NCBI RefSeq assembly: GCF_900106095.1
Contig: NZ_FNUD01000002.1
Coordinates: 3,431,501-3,495,500 of the forward strand
Length of the DNA stretch: 64,000 nucleotides
Direction of reading: 5' to 3'
DNA from: Pseudomonas deceptionensis
GTDB taxonomy: Bacteria; Pseudomonadota; Gammaproteobacteria; Pseudomonadales; Pseudomonadaceae
Both the position numbers and the translations under genes were made by a program. Shown here in pieces: positions 26,780 to 36,755 of the stretch (positions within the stretch are counted from its first letter, which is position 1; the number at the start of each line of letters is the position of its first letter). The notes beneath the pieces are model-generated. The model searched no databases. It was given only the letters and a program-made list of their open reading frames with translations, and was not told where the DNA came from.

Positions 26780-27391
26780 ATGACCAGGACAATGACCACG
26801 GCACTGCTTGGCGCACTGCTGATGAGCGCTGTCGTACACGCCGATGTGTTTGTATTCCGGGACGCCAATGGCAGCTACGTGCTGTCCAACGTGCACCGCC
26901 CGGGGCGGCACTATGAACGTGTGATTCGCGAGTCTGCAGAGGCCCAGGCCAGCATCAATCAACAGCCGCAGATGATTGCCGCACAACCCTATGCCGAAAT
27001 GGTACTGGCAGCCGCCGCGGCCAATCAGTTGCCGGCTGCGCTGTTGTCGGCGGTGATTCAGCACGAGTCCAACTACGACCCAAGGGCTACATCACCCAAA
27101 GGAGCGGGTGGGCTCATGCAGTTGATGCCCGATACGGCCCGGGAAATGGGGGTTACGGACGTCTACGACCCCCAGTCCAACATTCAGGGCGGGGCCAAAT
27201 ACCTCAAACGCATGATGACCCTGTTTGACAACGATATCGCCCTGGCCGTGGCGGCCTATAACGCCGGGCCGCAAGCCGTGCTCAGTCGTGGCGGAGTGAT
27301 TCCCCCGTTTGCCGAAACCCAGCGCTATGTGCCCAGCGTCCTGCGCCAGTACCGGCGGTTGCAGGGCCTGCCAGTAGACGCGCCGCTGTGA
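26780..27391 (+). CDS. Lytic transglycosylase (SLT domain)
   Basis: A 203-residue periplasmic lytic transglycosylase. A signal peptide (cleavage after VHA) precedes a short DUF4124-like stretch, VFRDANGSYVLSNVHRPG. The SLT domain follows, with catalytic Glu96 in IQHESNYDP, then GAGGLMQLMPDTAREMG and VAAYNAGPQAV. Such enzymes cut peptidoglycan locally and often accompany envelope-spanning secretion machines. It sits between gspFG and mnxG with its own apparent sigma-54 promoter. GGGGAGG precedes the ATG at 26780; an upstream open frame to 26690 is not needed. Confidence 0.9.
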   Translation: MTRTMTTALLGALLMSAVVHADVFVFRDANGSYVLSNVHRPGRHYERVIRESAEAQASINQQPQMIAAQPYAEMVLAAAAANQLPAALLSAVIQHESNYDPRATSPKGAGGLMQLMPDTAREMGVTDVYDPQSNIQGGAKYLKRMMTLFDNDIALAVAAYNAGPQAVLSRGGVIPPFAETQRYVPSVLRQYRRLQGLPVDAPL

Positions 27392-27411
27392 ACTTGGTGA
27401 CGGGGCTGATT

Positions 27412-27426
27412 ACCCAGAGTTTGGGT
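27412..27426. promoter_or_regulatory. Candidate activator site upstream of mnxG
   Basis: ACCCA-GAGTT-TGGGT, inside the longer perfect repeat TTACCCA/TGGGTAA (27410-27428), is centred about 105 bp before the sigma-54 element. It matches 12 of 15 positions with the repeat before mcoA. A second palindrome, GGGGAATATCCCC, lies further down near 27450-27475. MnxR is the likely binder (inference). Confidence 0.55.
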
Positions 27427-27522
27427 AAATCGGGCAGTACAGAAAGTGGGGAAAGGGTGGGGAATATCCCCCGTATTAATAGATTCAAAGCGTAACTAGT
27501 TGAATACCAATAAAAATATTTA

Positions 27523-27538
27523 TGGCATGGCCTATGCA
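27523..27538 (+). promoter_or_regulatory. Sigma-54 promoter of mnxG
   Basis: TGGCATGGCCTATGCA has the TGGC -24 box, exact ten-base spacing and a TGC -12 box. Transcription would start near 27549, about 44 bases before the chosen mnxG start codon. Confidence 0.7.
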
Positions 27539-27592
27539 GTATCGGGTTTAGCGAGCATCACTCCCTGAGCACCTACAGTGAGATCAGTGATC

Positions 27593-30500
27593 ATGACCGG
27601 CATCCCCCACGCTCATCACTTGTTAAACCTGCTGTTACTGGTCACGCCACTGATCGGCATTGAAACGGCCCAGGCGGCAGCACGTTGTGAACGCAATCTG
27701 GTGGCGAACATCGTCGCCCTGGACCAGCCGCTGATGTTCAACCGCCTGGGTGCGCAGAACGTCAACGGCATGATGTTCGCCCTGCGCCGTGATGTGGTTG
27801 ATGACCACGACCAGCCACTGAACATGGGCGGCGCGGCGGTTCCGGGCAAGGTCTCGCTGCGACCCGACAAGCGCCCGCGGCCACTGGTGTTGCGGGTTGC
27901 CGCCGGTGACTGCCTGACCATCAACTTGCAGAACCTGCTGGCTTACCAGGCCAACCCCGGCAGCCAGGAAGACGAGGGCGAGGGCGAGGTAGAAGGCGAA
28001 GTTGAAGTTGAAGTCGAAGAAGGCAACAACAACTTCAAGGCTGACGAACAAGTGGCTGACCGCCATGTGGGGTTCCAGGTCAACGGCCTGCAAGCGGTCA
28101 ACAGTATCGACGATATTTCCTCGTACACCGGGCGCAACGCCAATACCCTGGTTGCCCCCGGAGCGACCCGTTCCTACACGCTTTATGCCGAGCGCGAAGG
28201 CGCATTCGCAGCCAGCAGCCGTGGCGCGACATTCGGGGGTGAAGGGGATGCAGGCAACGTGGCCAACGGTCTGTTCGGTGAGGTGGTGGTGATGCCCAAG
28301 GGCGGTCGCAACTATCGCAATACCGTGACTGAAGAAGAAATGCGCCTGGCCTCCAGCGGGCGCACACCCACTGGCCAGCCGATTGTCGATTACCAGGCCC
28401 GCTACCCGCAGCGCCAACCCTGGATCCGTGAAGGCAAGGCCGGTACGCCGATCATCAACATGGTCGACGGCAATGAAATCATCTCCAGCGAAAGCGATGC
28501 GATCGTCATGGGCAGCAATGCCGACGGCAGTTTCCCGCCTGCGACCTATCCCCTGGAATCCATCGGCAAACGCAATCCCGCGTTGCCCAATCGCCTCGAA
28601 CCCTTCCGTGATTTTGCCTCGCAGTTCCAGGATGAAACCGCTGTCACCCAGGCCTTTCCGGCGTATTGGGCAGACCCGGTCATGGCCCATGTACTTGAGC
28701 CAACACGGGACTCGTTCATGATCAACTATGGATCAGGCGGCATGGGGGCCGAAGTGGTCGCCAACCGTCTCGGGGTCGGGCCGATGCACGACTGCCTGTC
28801 TTGCGCGTACGAAGAGTTTTTCCTGAGTTCGCACACCGTCGGCGACGTGGCGATGCTGGTGGACGTACCGGCCAACGTCGGGCTGGAGGGCATTCGTCCC
28901 GGCGAAGTACCCCGTGCCGAGCAAACCGGGGTCAAGGCGAGCATGGCGCTGTATCCCTCCGAGCCGTCCAACGTCAACCACAGTTACATCGGTGACTTCG
29001 TCAAGTTTCGCAATACCCATAACGGGCATGAGCAACACATCTTCCACTTGCATGGCCATCAATGGCTGTTCAATCCCAACGATGACAACTCCGACTATGT
29101 AGACGCCCAGGGGATTGGTCCGGGGGCCGGTTACACCTACGAAATTGCCAACGGTGGCTCGGGTAACCGCAACCGTGTGGCCGGTGATGCAATCTATCAC
29201 TGCCACTTTTACCCGCACTTTGCCCAGGGCATGTGGGCCATGTGGCGGGTGCACGATGTGTTTGAAGAAGGCACCCGGCTGGAAGTGTCACAACAGGGCA
29301 GCGACGGTTATCACACCAAGCCTTTCGCCTTGCGCAGCGGCAAACCCGCAGCCGGGGCCCGGGCATTGCCCGATGGAGAAATCGTGGCGGGCACCCCGAT
29401 ACCGGCCGTTGTGCCGTTGCCCGGCAAGGCAATGGCGCCGATGCCGGGCAAGGTGGCTGTGGTGCCCAGAATCAGCGAAACCCTGGTCGCTTCAGGGGAC
29501 GACGATGACGATGACGACGGCGTGCATCGCGGTGGCGGCGCCCAGGCCATTGGCTCGCTGGCCCTGGTGGACCGCAGTGAAGCCAACCGCAATGCTGACG
29601 GCAGCCTGAAAAACCCCGGCTATCCGTTCTGGATTGGCGGCATGGAAAGCTCCGTCGGCCAGCGCCCGCCGACCCCGCCACTGGACATGCTCGATGCGGG
29701 CAAGGCTCAGGCACTGAAAACCAGCGGCAAGGCGTTGTGGGCCAACCTGGACCCGGCTCAGTCCGGAGGGTGGGACGGCGGCCTGGGACGACACTCCCTG
29801 GCCGGTTTCTCTGCCGGTGGCGAGGCTCACACCGTGACGACCTCGCTGGACTTTTCCAAGGAAGTGACGCGGGCCAAGCCGATCTACATGCCTGAAGAGG
29901 GCACCGAGGTCGAACAGGCCGCCATGGCCTTCCACGCGAAAAAAGACCATCCCAGCTTTGCCCTCTTGCCCGGCAAGCAAATCGTCGCGCGCAACTTCCG
30001 CACCAACGGCGCGTTGCCCATTGCAGGCGCGCCGTATTACGAACCGTGCATGGATGATCGGCAAAAACGCCTGACCAGCACCGCCGGAACCGGCGAGTTC
30101 AATAGCGGCGAGCGCATGGACGGCATATCGTTCACCGGCTCCTCGACCTTTACCGCCGATCGTCCACGGATCTACAAGGCAGCCAATATTCAGTTCGACG
30201 CGGTGTACAACAAGGTTGGCTACCATTTTCCCCAAGCTCGCATTCTGGCCCTGTGGGAAGACGCCTGGCCGGTGATCACCAAGCAGCGCCCGCCAGAGCC
30301 ACTGGTGATGCGCATGAACACCTTTGACTGCGTGCAGTACCAGCAGACCAACCTGGTGCCGGCCACCTATGAGATGGACGATTATCAGGTACGAACCCCA
30401 ACCGACGTTATCGGCCAACATATCCACCTGCCTAAATGGGACCTGACCGCCGCAGACGGCTCGGCCAACGGCTGGAACTACGAAGACGGTGTGCTTTCCC

Positions 30501-33415
30501 CCGGCGCCGTGCAGGAACGCATCCATGCGATCCGCACGTTCAACCAGTGCACGGGCGCAGATGTGCGTGATGGCACACCAGCCTGCCCGAAAGCCAAAAA
30601 TCACCCGTACTTCGGCCAGTTCGGCCGGGCTGACTGGGTAGGGGCGCGCACCGCGATGCAGCGCTGGTTTATCGACCCGGTGGTCAATACAAAAGGGATT
30701 GACCGTGGCCTGGGCACGATTTTCACCCACGACCATCTGGGCCCATCGACGCATCAACAGATTGGCCTGTACGCCACCGTGCTGGCCGAACCGGCCGGTT
30801 CCACCTGGTTCCACGCCGAAACCGGCGAGCCCCTGTACAGCGGCGCGCGTCAGGACGGCGGGCCGACCTCGTGGCAGGCCGTGGTGTCCACCGGAGACCT
30901 GGATGGCGATGGCAAGAACGACAGTTTCCGTGAGTTCTTCCTCGAATACAGCGATTTCCAGCACGCCTATGAAGCCGGTGTCTATGTGGGCGCAGGGCCC
31001 AATGGCGTGCCCAATCCCCAGGCTTTTCCGGCCACGGCAGACAGCTTCCGCTACGCCATCAACCCGCCGGTGCGCAGTAATGCCAGCAGCTTGCTCGAAG
31101 GCATTGTCGAAGTGCAGGGCGGACGGGTCGCGGGTTGCCCAACTCGTCCATGCCCACAGGCCATCTCCGTGGATGACCCTGGCATGTTCGTGATCAATTA
31201 CCGCAATGAACCGCTGGCGTTGCGGGTATATGACCCGAACAAGGTCGGCCCCGACGGCAAGCGCGGCATGCAGGCGGACGGCCTGGGCGGCGACCTCTCG
31301 TATGCGCTGCAAAGCCGCACCGACCGGGCGATTCCGGCCATGAACCTGGCGCCGAACCTGATCACGTCCGCCACCGGGCCAACCGGCGGCACCACCCTGT
31401 TTCCGCCGCACATCAACCGGGGTGGCGCCGAACCGGGCGACCCGTTCACACCGATGTTGCGTACCTACACGGGTGACAATGTGCGGCTGCGGGTACATGC
31501 CGGTGGTCATGAGGAAGAGCACAACGTGACGCTGCACGGCGTGAAGTGGCTGCAAAGCGGCTCGGGCTTCGGCAACAGCTCCAACTCCGGCTGGCGCGCT
31601 TCGCAGATGATCGGGATTTCCGAGCAGATGGGCTTTATCGCGCCGATCTCGATGTTGTCCAGTTCGGCGGCGACCACCGGGGATTACCTGTACTCGATGG
31701 ACGCTTCGATTGAAGGTTACTGGAGCGGGATCTGGGGTGTGATGCGCAACTACACCGCCCAGCGTACCGACCTGTTTGCGCTGCCGAACAACCCGAAACC
31801 GGCCGGTATGCGCAACACCGTGGCCTTCGATGGCTCGTGCCCAAGAATCAGCGCCAATCCCAATGGCATCGGTACCCGTCCCACTGTGCAGCGCAACTAT
31901 GACGTAGTCGCCGCACTGGCCAACGACATCCTCGGCAATCCGTTGGGGCTGACCCTCGGCGATCCGGCAGGCATTGGCCAGCATGTGGGCGGGCCATTGA
32001 AACCCGCTGGCGGAACCCTGGTGTACAACTCGCGGCCGGTGAGTATCCCGCGTGTCACTGTGACCGATCCCGAGGACGGGGTAACCATGACCATCGGCGG
32101 GCAAAGTGGCCCGCTGCATGACCCGACGGCCATCCTCTATGTACGCAAGGCCGACCTGGACCCGGTCAGCGGCAAGCTCAAGCCCGGTGTGCCCGTCGAA
32201 CCGCTGGTGTTGCGCGCAACGGCCGGGGACTGCATCAACATCACACTGGAAAACCGTCTGCCGAGCGTCATGCCCGACTTGACCCAGACCGCCGTGATGC
32301 AAGGTGTGGTCAAGCGTGATCGAAATGGCAGTGACGGCTCGAGCACCTTCAGCAACAACCTGATGCGCCCGTCCAGCCATGTTGGCCTGCATGCGCAACT
32401 GCTGGCATACGACATCACCAAGTCTGATGGTGCCAACGTCGGTGCCAACCCGGTGCAGACCGTAGCTCCCAGGGTTGGCAACAGCGGTGCCTACCCAAGC
32501 CGCACCTATCAGTACTACGCCGGTCACCTGGAGCGTGAAGGCAAGCCGATCACGCAACTGGGTCGCAGTGTCGACAACATCAACGCCACGGCCGTGGAGT
32601 TCGGCGGGTTGAATTTCACCCCGTCAGATGTGATCAAGCAGCCGCAGAAAGGCCTGGGGGGTGCCATGAGTATCCTGCCGGTGGGGGCCACCTGGGTTGA
32701 CGATATCCGCAAGGTCAATGCCAGCGTGACTGCGCCGGGCCAGGCTGTTTACCGCGACTTTGCGATGGTCTGGCAAAAAGCCCTGAACATTCGCTGGGCC
32801 GGCGGTCGGCCAGTGGAAGGTATCGCAGCTGAAGGCCTGGGGGTGCCTACGGACCCGCAGGACAACTCCAGCATGGCGATCAATTACAAGGCCGAACCGC
32901 TGTGGTACCGCTTCGGGCTGGCCCCCGATGCACCGTTCGGCCATGCCGGTGGCAGCGGCTACGCTGACGTGCCCAATGCGCACATGGCATACAGCAACGC
33001 CCTGGTGGGAGGCGATCCGCAAACGCCGGTGCTCTATGTGAAACCGGGGCAACCGTTCCGCACCCACATCCTGATGCCTACCGGCGGCAGTCGTGGCACC
33101 ACGTTCCAGCTGGACGGGCACGTGTGGTCAGTTAACCCGTTCCAGTCGGAAAAAAGCGACACCGGTGGCTATCCAATGGGCACGCCTGGCGTGGGCTCGG
33201 TGCGGTTTGGCTTGAACCCGATGTCGATGTATGTCGGCGCCCATGAAAGCGTCCTGCCAGCGGCGCACTTCAGTTTCATGCACCCAAGTGCCGGGGGCAT
33301 CAATGCAATACCGGGGGACTACCTCTTTCGGGACTACGCCGCCTACGGCAACACCGCCGGGTTGTGGGGACTGTTACGGGTCTCCAATGAGCCCGAACCT
33401 GCGCCGGCACCTTGA
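27593..33415 (+). CDS. mnxG: Giant manganese-oxidising multicopper oxidase MnxG
   Basis: An approximately 1940-residue exported multicopper oxidase of the Pseudomonas MnxG type, which oxidises Mn(II) to Mn oxides. A signal peptide ends at AQA (residue 29 or so). Histidine-rich copper motifs include HIFHLHGHQW (from His482), HCHFYPHFAQGMW (from His536, an HCHxxxHxxxxM centre), THDHLGPSTH (from about 1046), HEEEHNVTLHG (from about 1306) and QLDGHVW near the C-terminus. The repeated cupredoxin-like sections indicate internal duplications. Oddities are a low-complexity Glu/Val/Gly tract at about residues 127-145 and a run of seven Asp near 640. The start is uncertain: the frame begins at 27578 and has no strong ribosome site. 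It heads a plus-strand unit ending at 39273. Confidence 0.93.
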   Translation: MTGIPHAHHLLNLLLLVTPLIGIETAQAAARCERNLVANIVALDQPLMFNRLGAQNVNGMMFALRRDVVDDHDQPLNMGGAAVPGKVSLRPDKRPRPLVLRVAAGDCLTINLQNLLAYQANPGSQEDEGEGEVEGEVEVEVEEGNNNFKADEQVADRHVGFQVNGLQAVNSIDDISSYTGRNANTLVAPGATRSYTLYAEREGAFAASSRGATFGGEGDAGNVANGLFGEVVVMPKGGRNYRNTVTEEEMRLASSGRTPTGQPIVDYQARYPQRQPWIREGKAGTPIINMVDGNEIISSESDAIVMGSNADGSFPPATYPLESIGKRNPALPNRLEPFRDFASQFQDETAVTQAFPAYWADPVMAHVLEPTRDSFMINYGSGGMGAEVVANRLGVGPMHDCLSCAYEEFFLSSHTVGDVAMLVDVPANVGLEGIRPGEVPRAEQTGVKASMALYPSEPSNVNHSYIGDFVKFRNTHNGHEQHIFHLHGHQWLFNPNDDNSDYVDAQGIGPGAGYTYEIANGGSGNRNRVAGDAIYHCHFYPHFAQGMWAMWRVHDVFEEGTRLEVSQQGSDGYHTKPFALRSGKPAAGARALPDGEIVAGTPIPAVVPLPGKAMAPMPGKVAVVPRISETLVASGDDDDDDDGVHRGGGAQAIGSLALVDRSEANRNADGSLKNPGYPFWIGGMESSVGQRPPTPPLDMLDAGKAQALKTSGKALWANLDPAQSGGWDGGLGRHSLAGFSAGGEAHTVTTSLDFSKEVTRAKPIYMPEEGTEVEQAAMAFHAKKDHPSFALLPGKQIVARNFRTNGALPIAGAPYYEPCMDDRQKRLTSTAGTGEFNSGERMDGISFTGSSTFTADRPRIYKAANIQFDAVYNKVGYHFPQARILALWEDAWPVITKQRPPEPLVMRMNTFDCVQYQQTNLVPATYEMDDYQVRTPTDVIGQHIHLPKWDLTAADGSANGWNYEDGVLSPGAVQERIHAIRTFNQCTGADVRDGTPACPKAKNHPYFGQFGRADWVGARTAMQRWFIDPVVNTKGIDRGLGTIFTHDHLGPSTHQQIGLYATVLAEPAGSTWFHAETGEPLYSGARQDGGPTSWQAVVSTGDLDGDGKNDSFREFFLEYSDFQHAYEAGVYVGAGPNGVPNPQAFPATADSFRYAINPPVRSNASSLLEGIVEVQGGRVAGCPTRPCPQAISVDDPGMFVINYRNEPLALRVYDPNKVGPDGKRGMQADGLGGDLSYALQSRTDRAIPAMNLAPNLITSATGPTGGTTLFPPHINRGGAEPGDPFTPMLRTYTGDNVRLRVHAGGHEEEHNVTLHGVKWLQSGSGFGNSSNSGWRASQMIGISEQMGFIAPISMLSSSAATTGDYLYSMDASIEGYWSGIWGVMRNYTAQRTDLFALPNNPKPAGMRNTVAFDGSCPRISANPNGIGTRPTVQRNYDVVAALANDILGNPLGLTLGDPAGIGQHVGGPLKPAGGTLVYNSRPVSIPRVTVTDPEDGVTMTIGGQSGPLHDPTAILYVRKADLDPVSGKLKPGVPVEPLVLRATAGDCINITLENRLPSVMPDLTQTAVMQGVVKRDRNGSDGSSTFSNNLMRPSSHVGLHAQLLAYDITKSDGANVGANPVQTVAPRVGNSGAYPSRTYQYYAGHLEREGKPITQLGRSVDNINATAVEFGGLNFTPSDVIKQPQKGLGGAMSILPVGATWVDDIRKVNASVTAPGQAVYRDFAMVWQKALNIRWAGGRPVEGIAAEGLGVPTDPQDNSSMAINYKAEPLWYRFGLAPDAPFGHAGGSGYADVPNAHMAYSNALVGGDPQTPVLYVKPGQPFRTHILMPTGGSRGTTFQLDGHVWSVNPFQSEKSDTGGYPMGTPGVGSVRFGLNPMSMYVGAHESVLPAAHFSFMHPSAGGINAIPGDYLFRDYAAYGNTAGLWGLLRVSNEPEPAPAP

Positions 33416-33500
33416 CGGACCGTGCGTACCAGCAGGAGCAAGCAAGCCCGCTCCTGCTGTTCAGGGGGTGGCAAGCGAGGATTTGACGGGGAGAAATACA

Positions 33501-35429
33501 ATGAGCAAGGCCATTGGAACCGGTGTGTGTGGGTGGCTGCTCGCAACAACACTGAGCGCCCTGGGGGGCGGGTGCTGGGCGGCCGAAACACAGGGTAAGG
33601 GGGAACAAAGGCTGGTGCGTGACGGTGTGACTGTCGCCTTGAACGTACAGCCTTTGGCCAAAGACGGCGTATTGCGTGAAGGAGAGTTCGCCGATGTGCG
33701 TTTCCGGATCACCGACGCCACGTCTGGCCAGCCTCTGGCGGGCGTTGCACCGGGCGCCTGGCTTGACCCGCAAGCCGTTGCCGCCGACCTGGCCCAGGGA
33801 CGTGAGCGCAGCTGCAAGTCGCGGGTCGGGGTGTTTCTCAAGTCGAGCATCGGCGCCCGGCCGCTGCTGGATCTCAACAGCTACTTCCTGATGGTGATGA
33901 ACCGTGACGCGAGTGTGTCGGTGGTCGACCCGCAAGTGTCAGTAGGGGGGATCACCAGTACGTTATCGCGCATCGACCTGAAACAGCCGCCCATGGACTG
34001 GATCACGCCCAGAGATAACAAGCGGGTGTTTGTGTCCATGCCCAAGGCCGATGCCGTGGCGGTGATCGACAGCGAGCAATTCAAGCTGATCGATTCGGTC
34101 GCGGCGGGCAGCAACCCGGTCCGCGTGGCCCTGCAACCGGACGAACGCCTGCTGTGGGTGGGCAACAATGCCAAGGCCCCCGAGCAGTCCGGGGTGACGG
34201 TGATCGATGCGCAGAGCCTCAAACCACTCAAGCATGTGGCAACCGGTGCCGGCCACCATGAGATCGCCTTCAGCAAGGACAGCCGACATGCGTTTGTCAG
34301 CAACCGCGATGACGGCACGGTGAGCATCATCGACATCGCCAGCCTGACCCTGAGCAAGCAACTCAAGACCGGCTCGCACCCGTTGTCGATCGCCTTTTCG
34401 CCACTGTCCCAGGCCGTCTATGTCGCTGACGGCCAGGACGGCACGGTCACGGTGGTCGACACCCAAAGCCTGACGGTACGCCGGGTCATCAGGCTCAAAC
34501 AGGGCCTGGGGCCCATGGGTTTCAGCGCCGACGGACGCTTTGGCATTGTGCTCAATACCCTGGAAAACCAGGCGTCGATCATCGATGCCAGCAACGATTC
34601 GCTGATCCACGACGTGGCGGTGTCTGCCGAACCCTATCAAGTGGTGTTCACCAAGGCCTATGCCTACATCCGCGGCCTGGCGTCGGCCAAGGTCACGATG
34701 ATCAACCTCGCGTCGCTCGGGGAAGGGCGTACCCCGATCACCCAGGGCTTCGAAGCCGGCCCCCAGGCGCCGCGCCTGGCCGGTGATTTGCCGCTGGCCT
34801 CAAGCCTGGCGGTGTCGCGGGACGACAATGCGGTGTTTGTGGTCAACCCGGTGGACAACACCACCTACTTTTACGCCGAGGGCATGAATGCCCCGATGTC
34901 CGGCTACCCCAACCGCGGGCAAGTGGCGCGGGCCGCGCTGGTGATTGACCGCAGCCTGCGGGAAGTCTCGCCAGGGCTCTACAGCGCGCGGATCAAGCTG
35001 CCCCCCGCCGGACGTTTCGATGTGGCCTTCCTGCTCAACCAACCGAACATCATCCACTGCTTCACGGCGGATATTGAACCGGCGACAGAGGCTACCCAGG
35101 TGGCGGGCGTGCCCAAGGTCGAGTTCATGCTCGATACCTCCACGACGGCCCTTGGCAGCCCTTACGTGGTGCGCTTTCGCATTGTTCAGGGCAAGCAAAG
35201 AACGCAGCGCAGCGGGGTCAAGGATGTCCGGGTGCGTTACTTCCTCGCGCCGTCCTCGCGGGCGCAGTCGGTGGCGGCGCGGGAGGTGGGCGAGGGTGTG
35301 TACGAAGTCCCGCTGACCCTTGACCAGCCGGGTGCCTGGTACTTGCATGTGCGCGCTGCGTCCCTGGGGGCGGGCTTCGACGACAAGACTTTTGCCAGCG
35401 TGCGGGTTATCCCCGGCGCTGCTCATTGA
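33501..35429 (+). CDS. Exported YVTN beta-propeller protein of the mnxG operon
   Basis: A 642-residue exported protein. A signal peptide ends at about CWA (residue 28). The central part (about residues 150-430) is a seven-bladed-type propeller of YVTN repeats, seen as VSIIDIASLTLSKQLKTGSHP, VYVADGQDGTVTVVDTQSL and similar units. N- and C-terminal segments look like immunoglobulin-like domains (for example GVKDVRVRYFLAPSS). Such propellers often bind redox partners or metals, as in nitrous oxide reductase maturation or quinohaemoprotein systems. GGGGAG precedes the ATG at 33501, 85 bp after mnxG. A role in MnxG function or electron transfer is inferred from position. Confidence 0.85.
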   Translation: MSKAIGTGVCGWLLATTLSALGGGCWAAETQGKGEQRLVRDGVTVALNVQPLAKDGVLREGEFADVRFRITDATSGQPLAGVAPGAWLDPQAVAADLAQGRERSCKSRVGVFLKSSIGARPLLDLNSYFLMVMNRDASVSVVDPQVSVGGITSTLSRIDLKQPPMDWITPRDNKRVFVSMPKADAVAVIDSEQFKLIDSVAAGSNPVRVALQPDERLLWVGNNAKAPEQSGVTVIDAQSLKPLKHVATGAGHHEIAFSKDSRHAFVSNRDDGTVSIIDIASLTLSKQLKTGSHPLSIAFSPLSQAVYVADGQDGTVTVVDTQSLTVRRVIRLKQGLGPMGFSADGRFGIVLNTLENQASIIDASNDSLIHDVAVSAEPYQVVFTKAYAYIRGLASAKVTMINLASLGEGRTPITQGFEAGPQAPRLAGDLPLASSLAVSRDDNAVFVVNPVDNTTYFYAEGMNAPMSGYPNRGQVARAALVIDRSLREVSPGLYSARIKLPPAGRFDVAFLLNQPNIIHCFTADIEPATEATQVAGVPKVEFMLDTSTTALGSPYVVRFRIVQGKQRTQRSGVKDVRVRYFLAPSSRAQSVAAREVGEGVYEVPLTLDQPGAWYLHVRAASLGAGFDDKTFASVRVIPGAAH

Positions 35430-35442
35430 AGAGGAAATCGAC

Positions 35443-36105
35443 ATGAACCGATTTGCGCAGTGTGCTTTCACGACTTTCTGGCTGTTGGCTTACGGTATTG
35501 GCCAGGCCCAGGCCCAGTCCCATTCGGCGGATGAACATGCCGGCCATGACATGGCGCCAACTCCCGCCAGCGCCCAGAGCGCCCCGGTCAGTTTTGCCGA
35601 CGTCGCACTGGTTGATCAGAACGGCAAGTCGGTGCATCTGGAGCCGGATCTGGTGGCCAACAAAATCGTAGTCATGAGCTTCATCTACACCAGCTGCACC
35701 ACAGTCTGCCCGGTGGTGTCCTCCATCATGGGCAAAGTGCAGAAACAGCTGGGCGCGCGGGTGGGCAGCGAAGTGCAACTGGTCTCCATCAGCATCGACC
35801 CGCAGCGTGACGACAGCGGCCGGCTGAATGAATACGCCCGTGCCTTTCAGAGCGGTCCGGGCTGGAGCTGGCTAACGGGTTCGACCCAGTCGGTCAATGA
35901 CACGCTCAAGGGCTTGGGTACGTTCAGCGGCGACTTGAAAAATCATGCACCGCTGATTCTGGTGGGCGACGGCAATAGCCGGCACTGGACCCGTTTTTAT
36001 GGTTTCACCGACCCGGCGGTGCTGATCCATGAGGTGGAAAAACTCAGCGGGCAGCGCGGTGCCCATGCCAAACACACCGCCGTTGCAATGGAGCAGCAGC
36101 CATGA
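35443..36105 (+). CDS. SCO1/SenC-family copper chaperone (first copy)
   Basis: A 220-residue periplasmic thioredoxin-fold protein of the SCO family, which delivers copper or reduces cysteines at copper sites. A signal peptide (cleavage after AQA) is followed by a His/Met-rich stretch (HSADEHAGHDM) likely to bind copper. The SCO motif is CTTVCP with Cys85 and Cys89, and the conserved distal His lies in NHAPLILVG. GAGG precedes the ATG at 35443, 13 bp after the propeller gene. Its last codons overlap the next SCO gene by 4 bp. Copper loading of MnxG is the obvious role (inference). Confidence 0.92.
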   Translation: MNRFAQCAFTTFWLLAYGIGQAQAQSHSADEHAGHDMAPTPASAQSAPVSFADVALVDQNGKSVHLEPDLVANKIVVMSFIYTSCTTVCPVVSSIMGKVQKQLGARVGSEVQLVSISIDPQRDDSGRLNEYARAFQSGPGWSWLTGSTQSVNDTLKGLGTFSGDLKNHAPLILVGDGNSRHWTRFYGFTDPAVLIHEVEKLSGQRGAHAKHTAVAMEQQP

Positions 36106-36746
36106 AAGCCCTCGACCGTATCGCTTTGAGTGTGTGTGTTTGCCTGGTCAGCACGGTGGCGCTCGCCCACGAAGGGCATAACCCTCCGGCACCTGAAAAA
36201 CCTGCTGCGGTCGCTGCGGTCGCTGCAGTGGCTTCACCGGCCACCGGCACCCGCGATGCAAAAACCTGGTTTACCGACACCCCGCTGTTGGACCAGAACG
36301 GTCAGACCCTGCGCTTCTATAGCGACGCCCTGGAAAACCGCGTGGTGTTGCTGAACGTGATTTTTACCAGTTGCAACGATGCCTGTCCGTTGGTTACCCG
36401 CAAGCTCAAGGAGGTGCGTGAGGTGCTGGGGGACAAGGCCGATGGCATTACTTTTATTTCCCTTACCAGTGATCCGCTGCGTGATACACCGGCGGTGCTC
36501 AAGGCTTACACCTTGAAACAAGGGGTCGATGATCCCCACTGGCTTTTTTTGACCGGCAACAAGGCGCAGATGGAGCTGGTGCTGGGGCGCATCGGCCAGA
36601 TCGTGCCAACCCCCGAGCAGCACTCCACGCAGCTGATTGTGGGTGATGTGGCCAACAAGCGCTGGAGCAAGATCCGCCCCGATGCCCCGGCTGCCGCCAT
36701 TGCCCAACGCTTGCAGTTGCTGACAATGCCTGTGGTCGGGCGTTGA
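36102..36746 (+). CDS. SCO1/SenC-family copper chaperone (second copy)
   Basis: A 214-residue second SCO-family protein coupled to the first (ATGA overlap). It has a signal peptide ending at ALA, an Ala/Val/Pro-rich linker, the copper motif CNDACP and the distal histidine in PEQHSTQLIVG. It differs clearly from its neighbour, so the pair is not a recent duplication. Two SCO proteins could have separate tasks, one carrying copper and one keeping thiols reduced, as proposed for other SCO pairs. Confidence 0.9.
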   Translation: MKALDRIALSVCVCLVSTVALAHEGHNPPAPEKPAAVAAVAAVASPATGTRDAKTWFTDTPLLDQNGQTLRFYSDALENRVVLLNVIFTSCNDACPLVTRKLKEVREVLGDKADGITFISLTSDPLRDTPAVLKAYTLKQGVDDPHWLFLTGNKAQMELVLGRIGQIVPTPEQHSTQLIVGDVANKRWSKIRPDAPAAAIAQRLQLLTMPVVGR

Positions 36747-36755
36747 GCGTGTCCC

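Noticed and set aside
29492..32557. A 1021-codon open frame antisense to mnxG
   Set aside because: It lies wholly inside mnxG, has no family character and no ribosome site; long antisense frames are expected opposite GC-rich genes.
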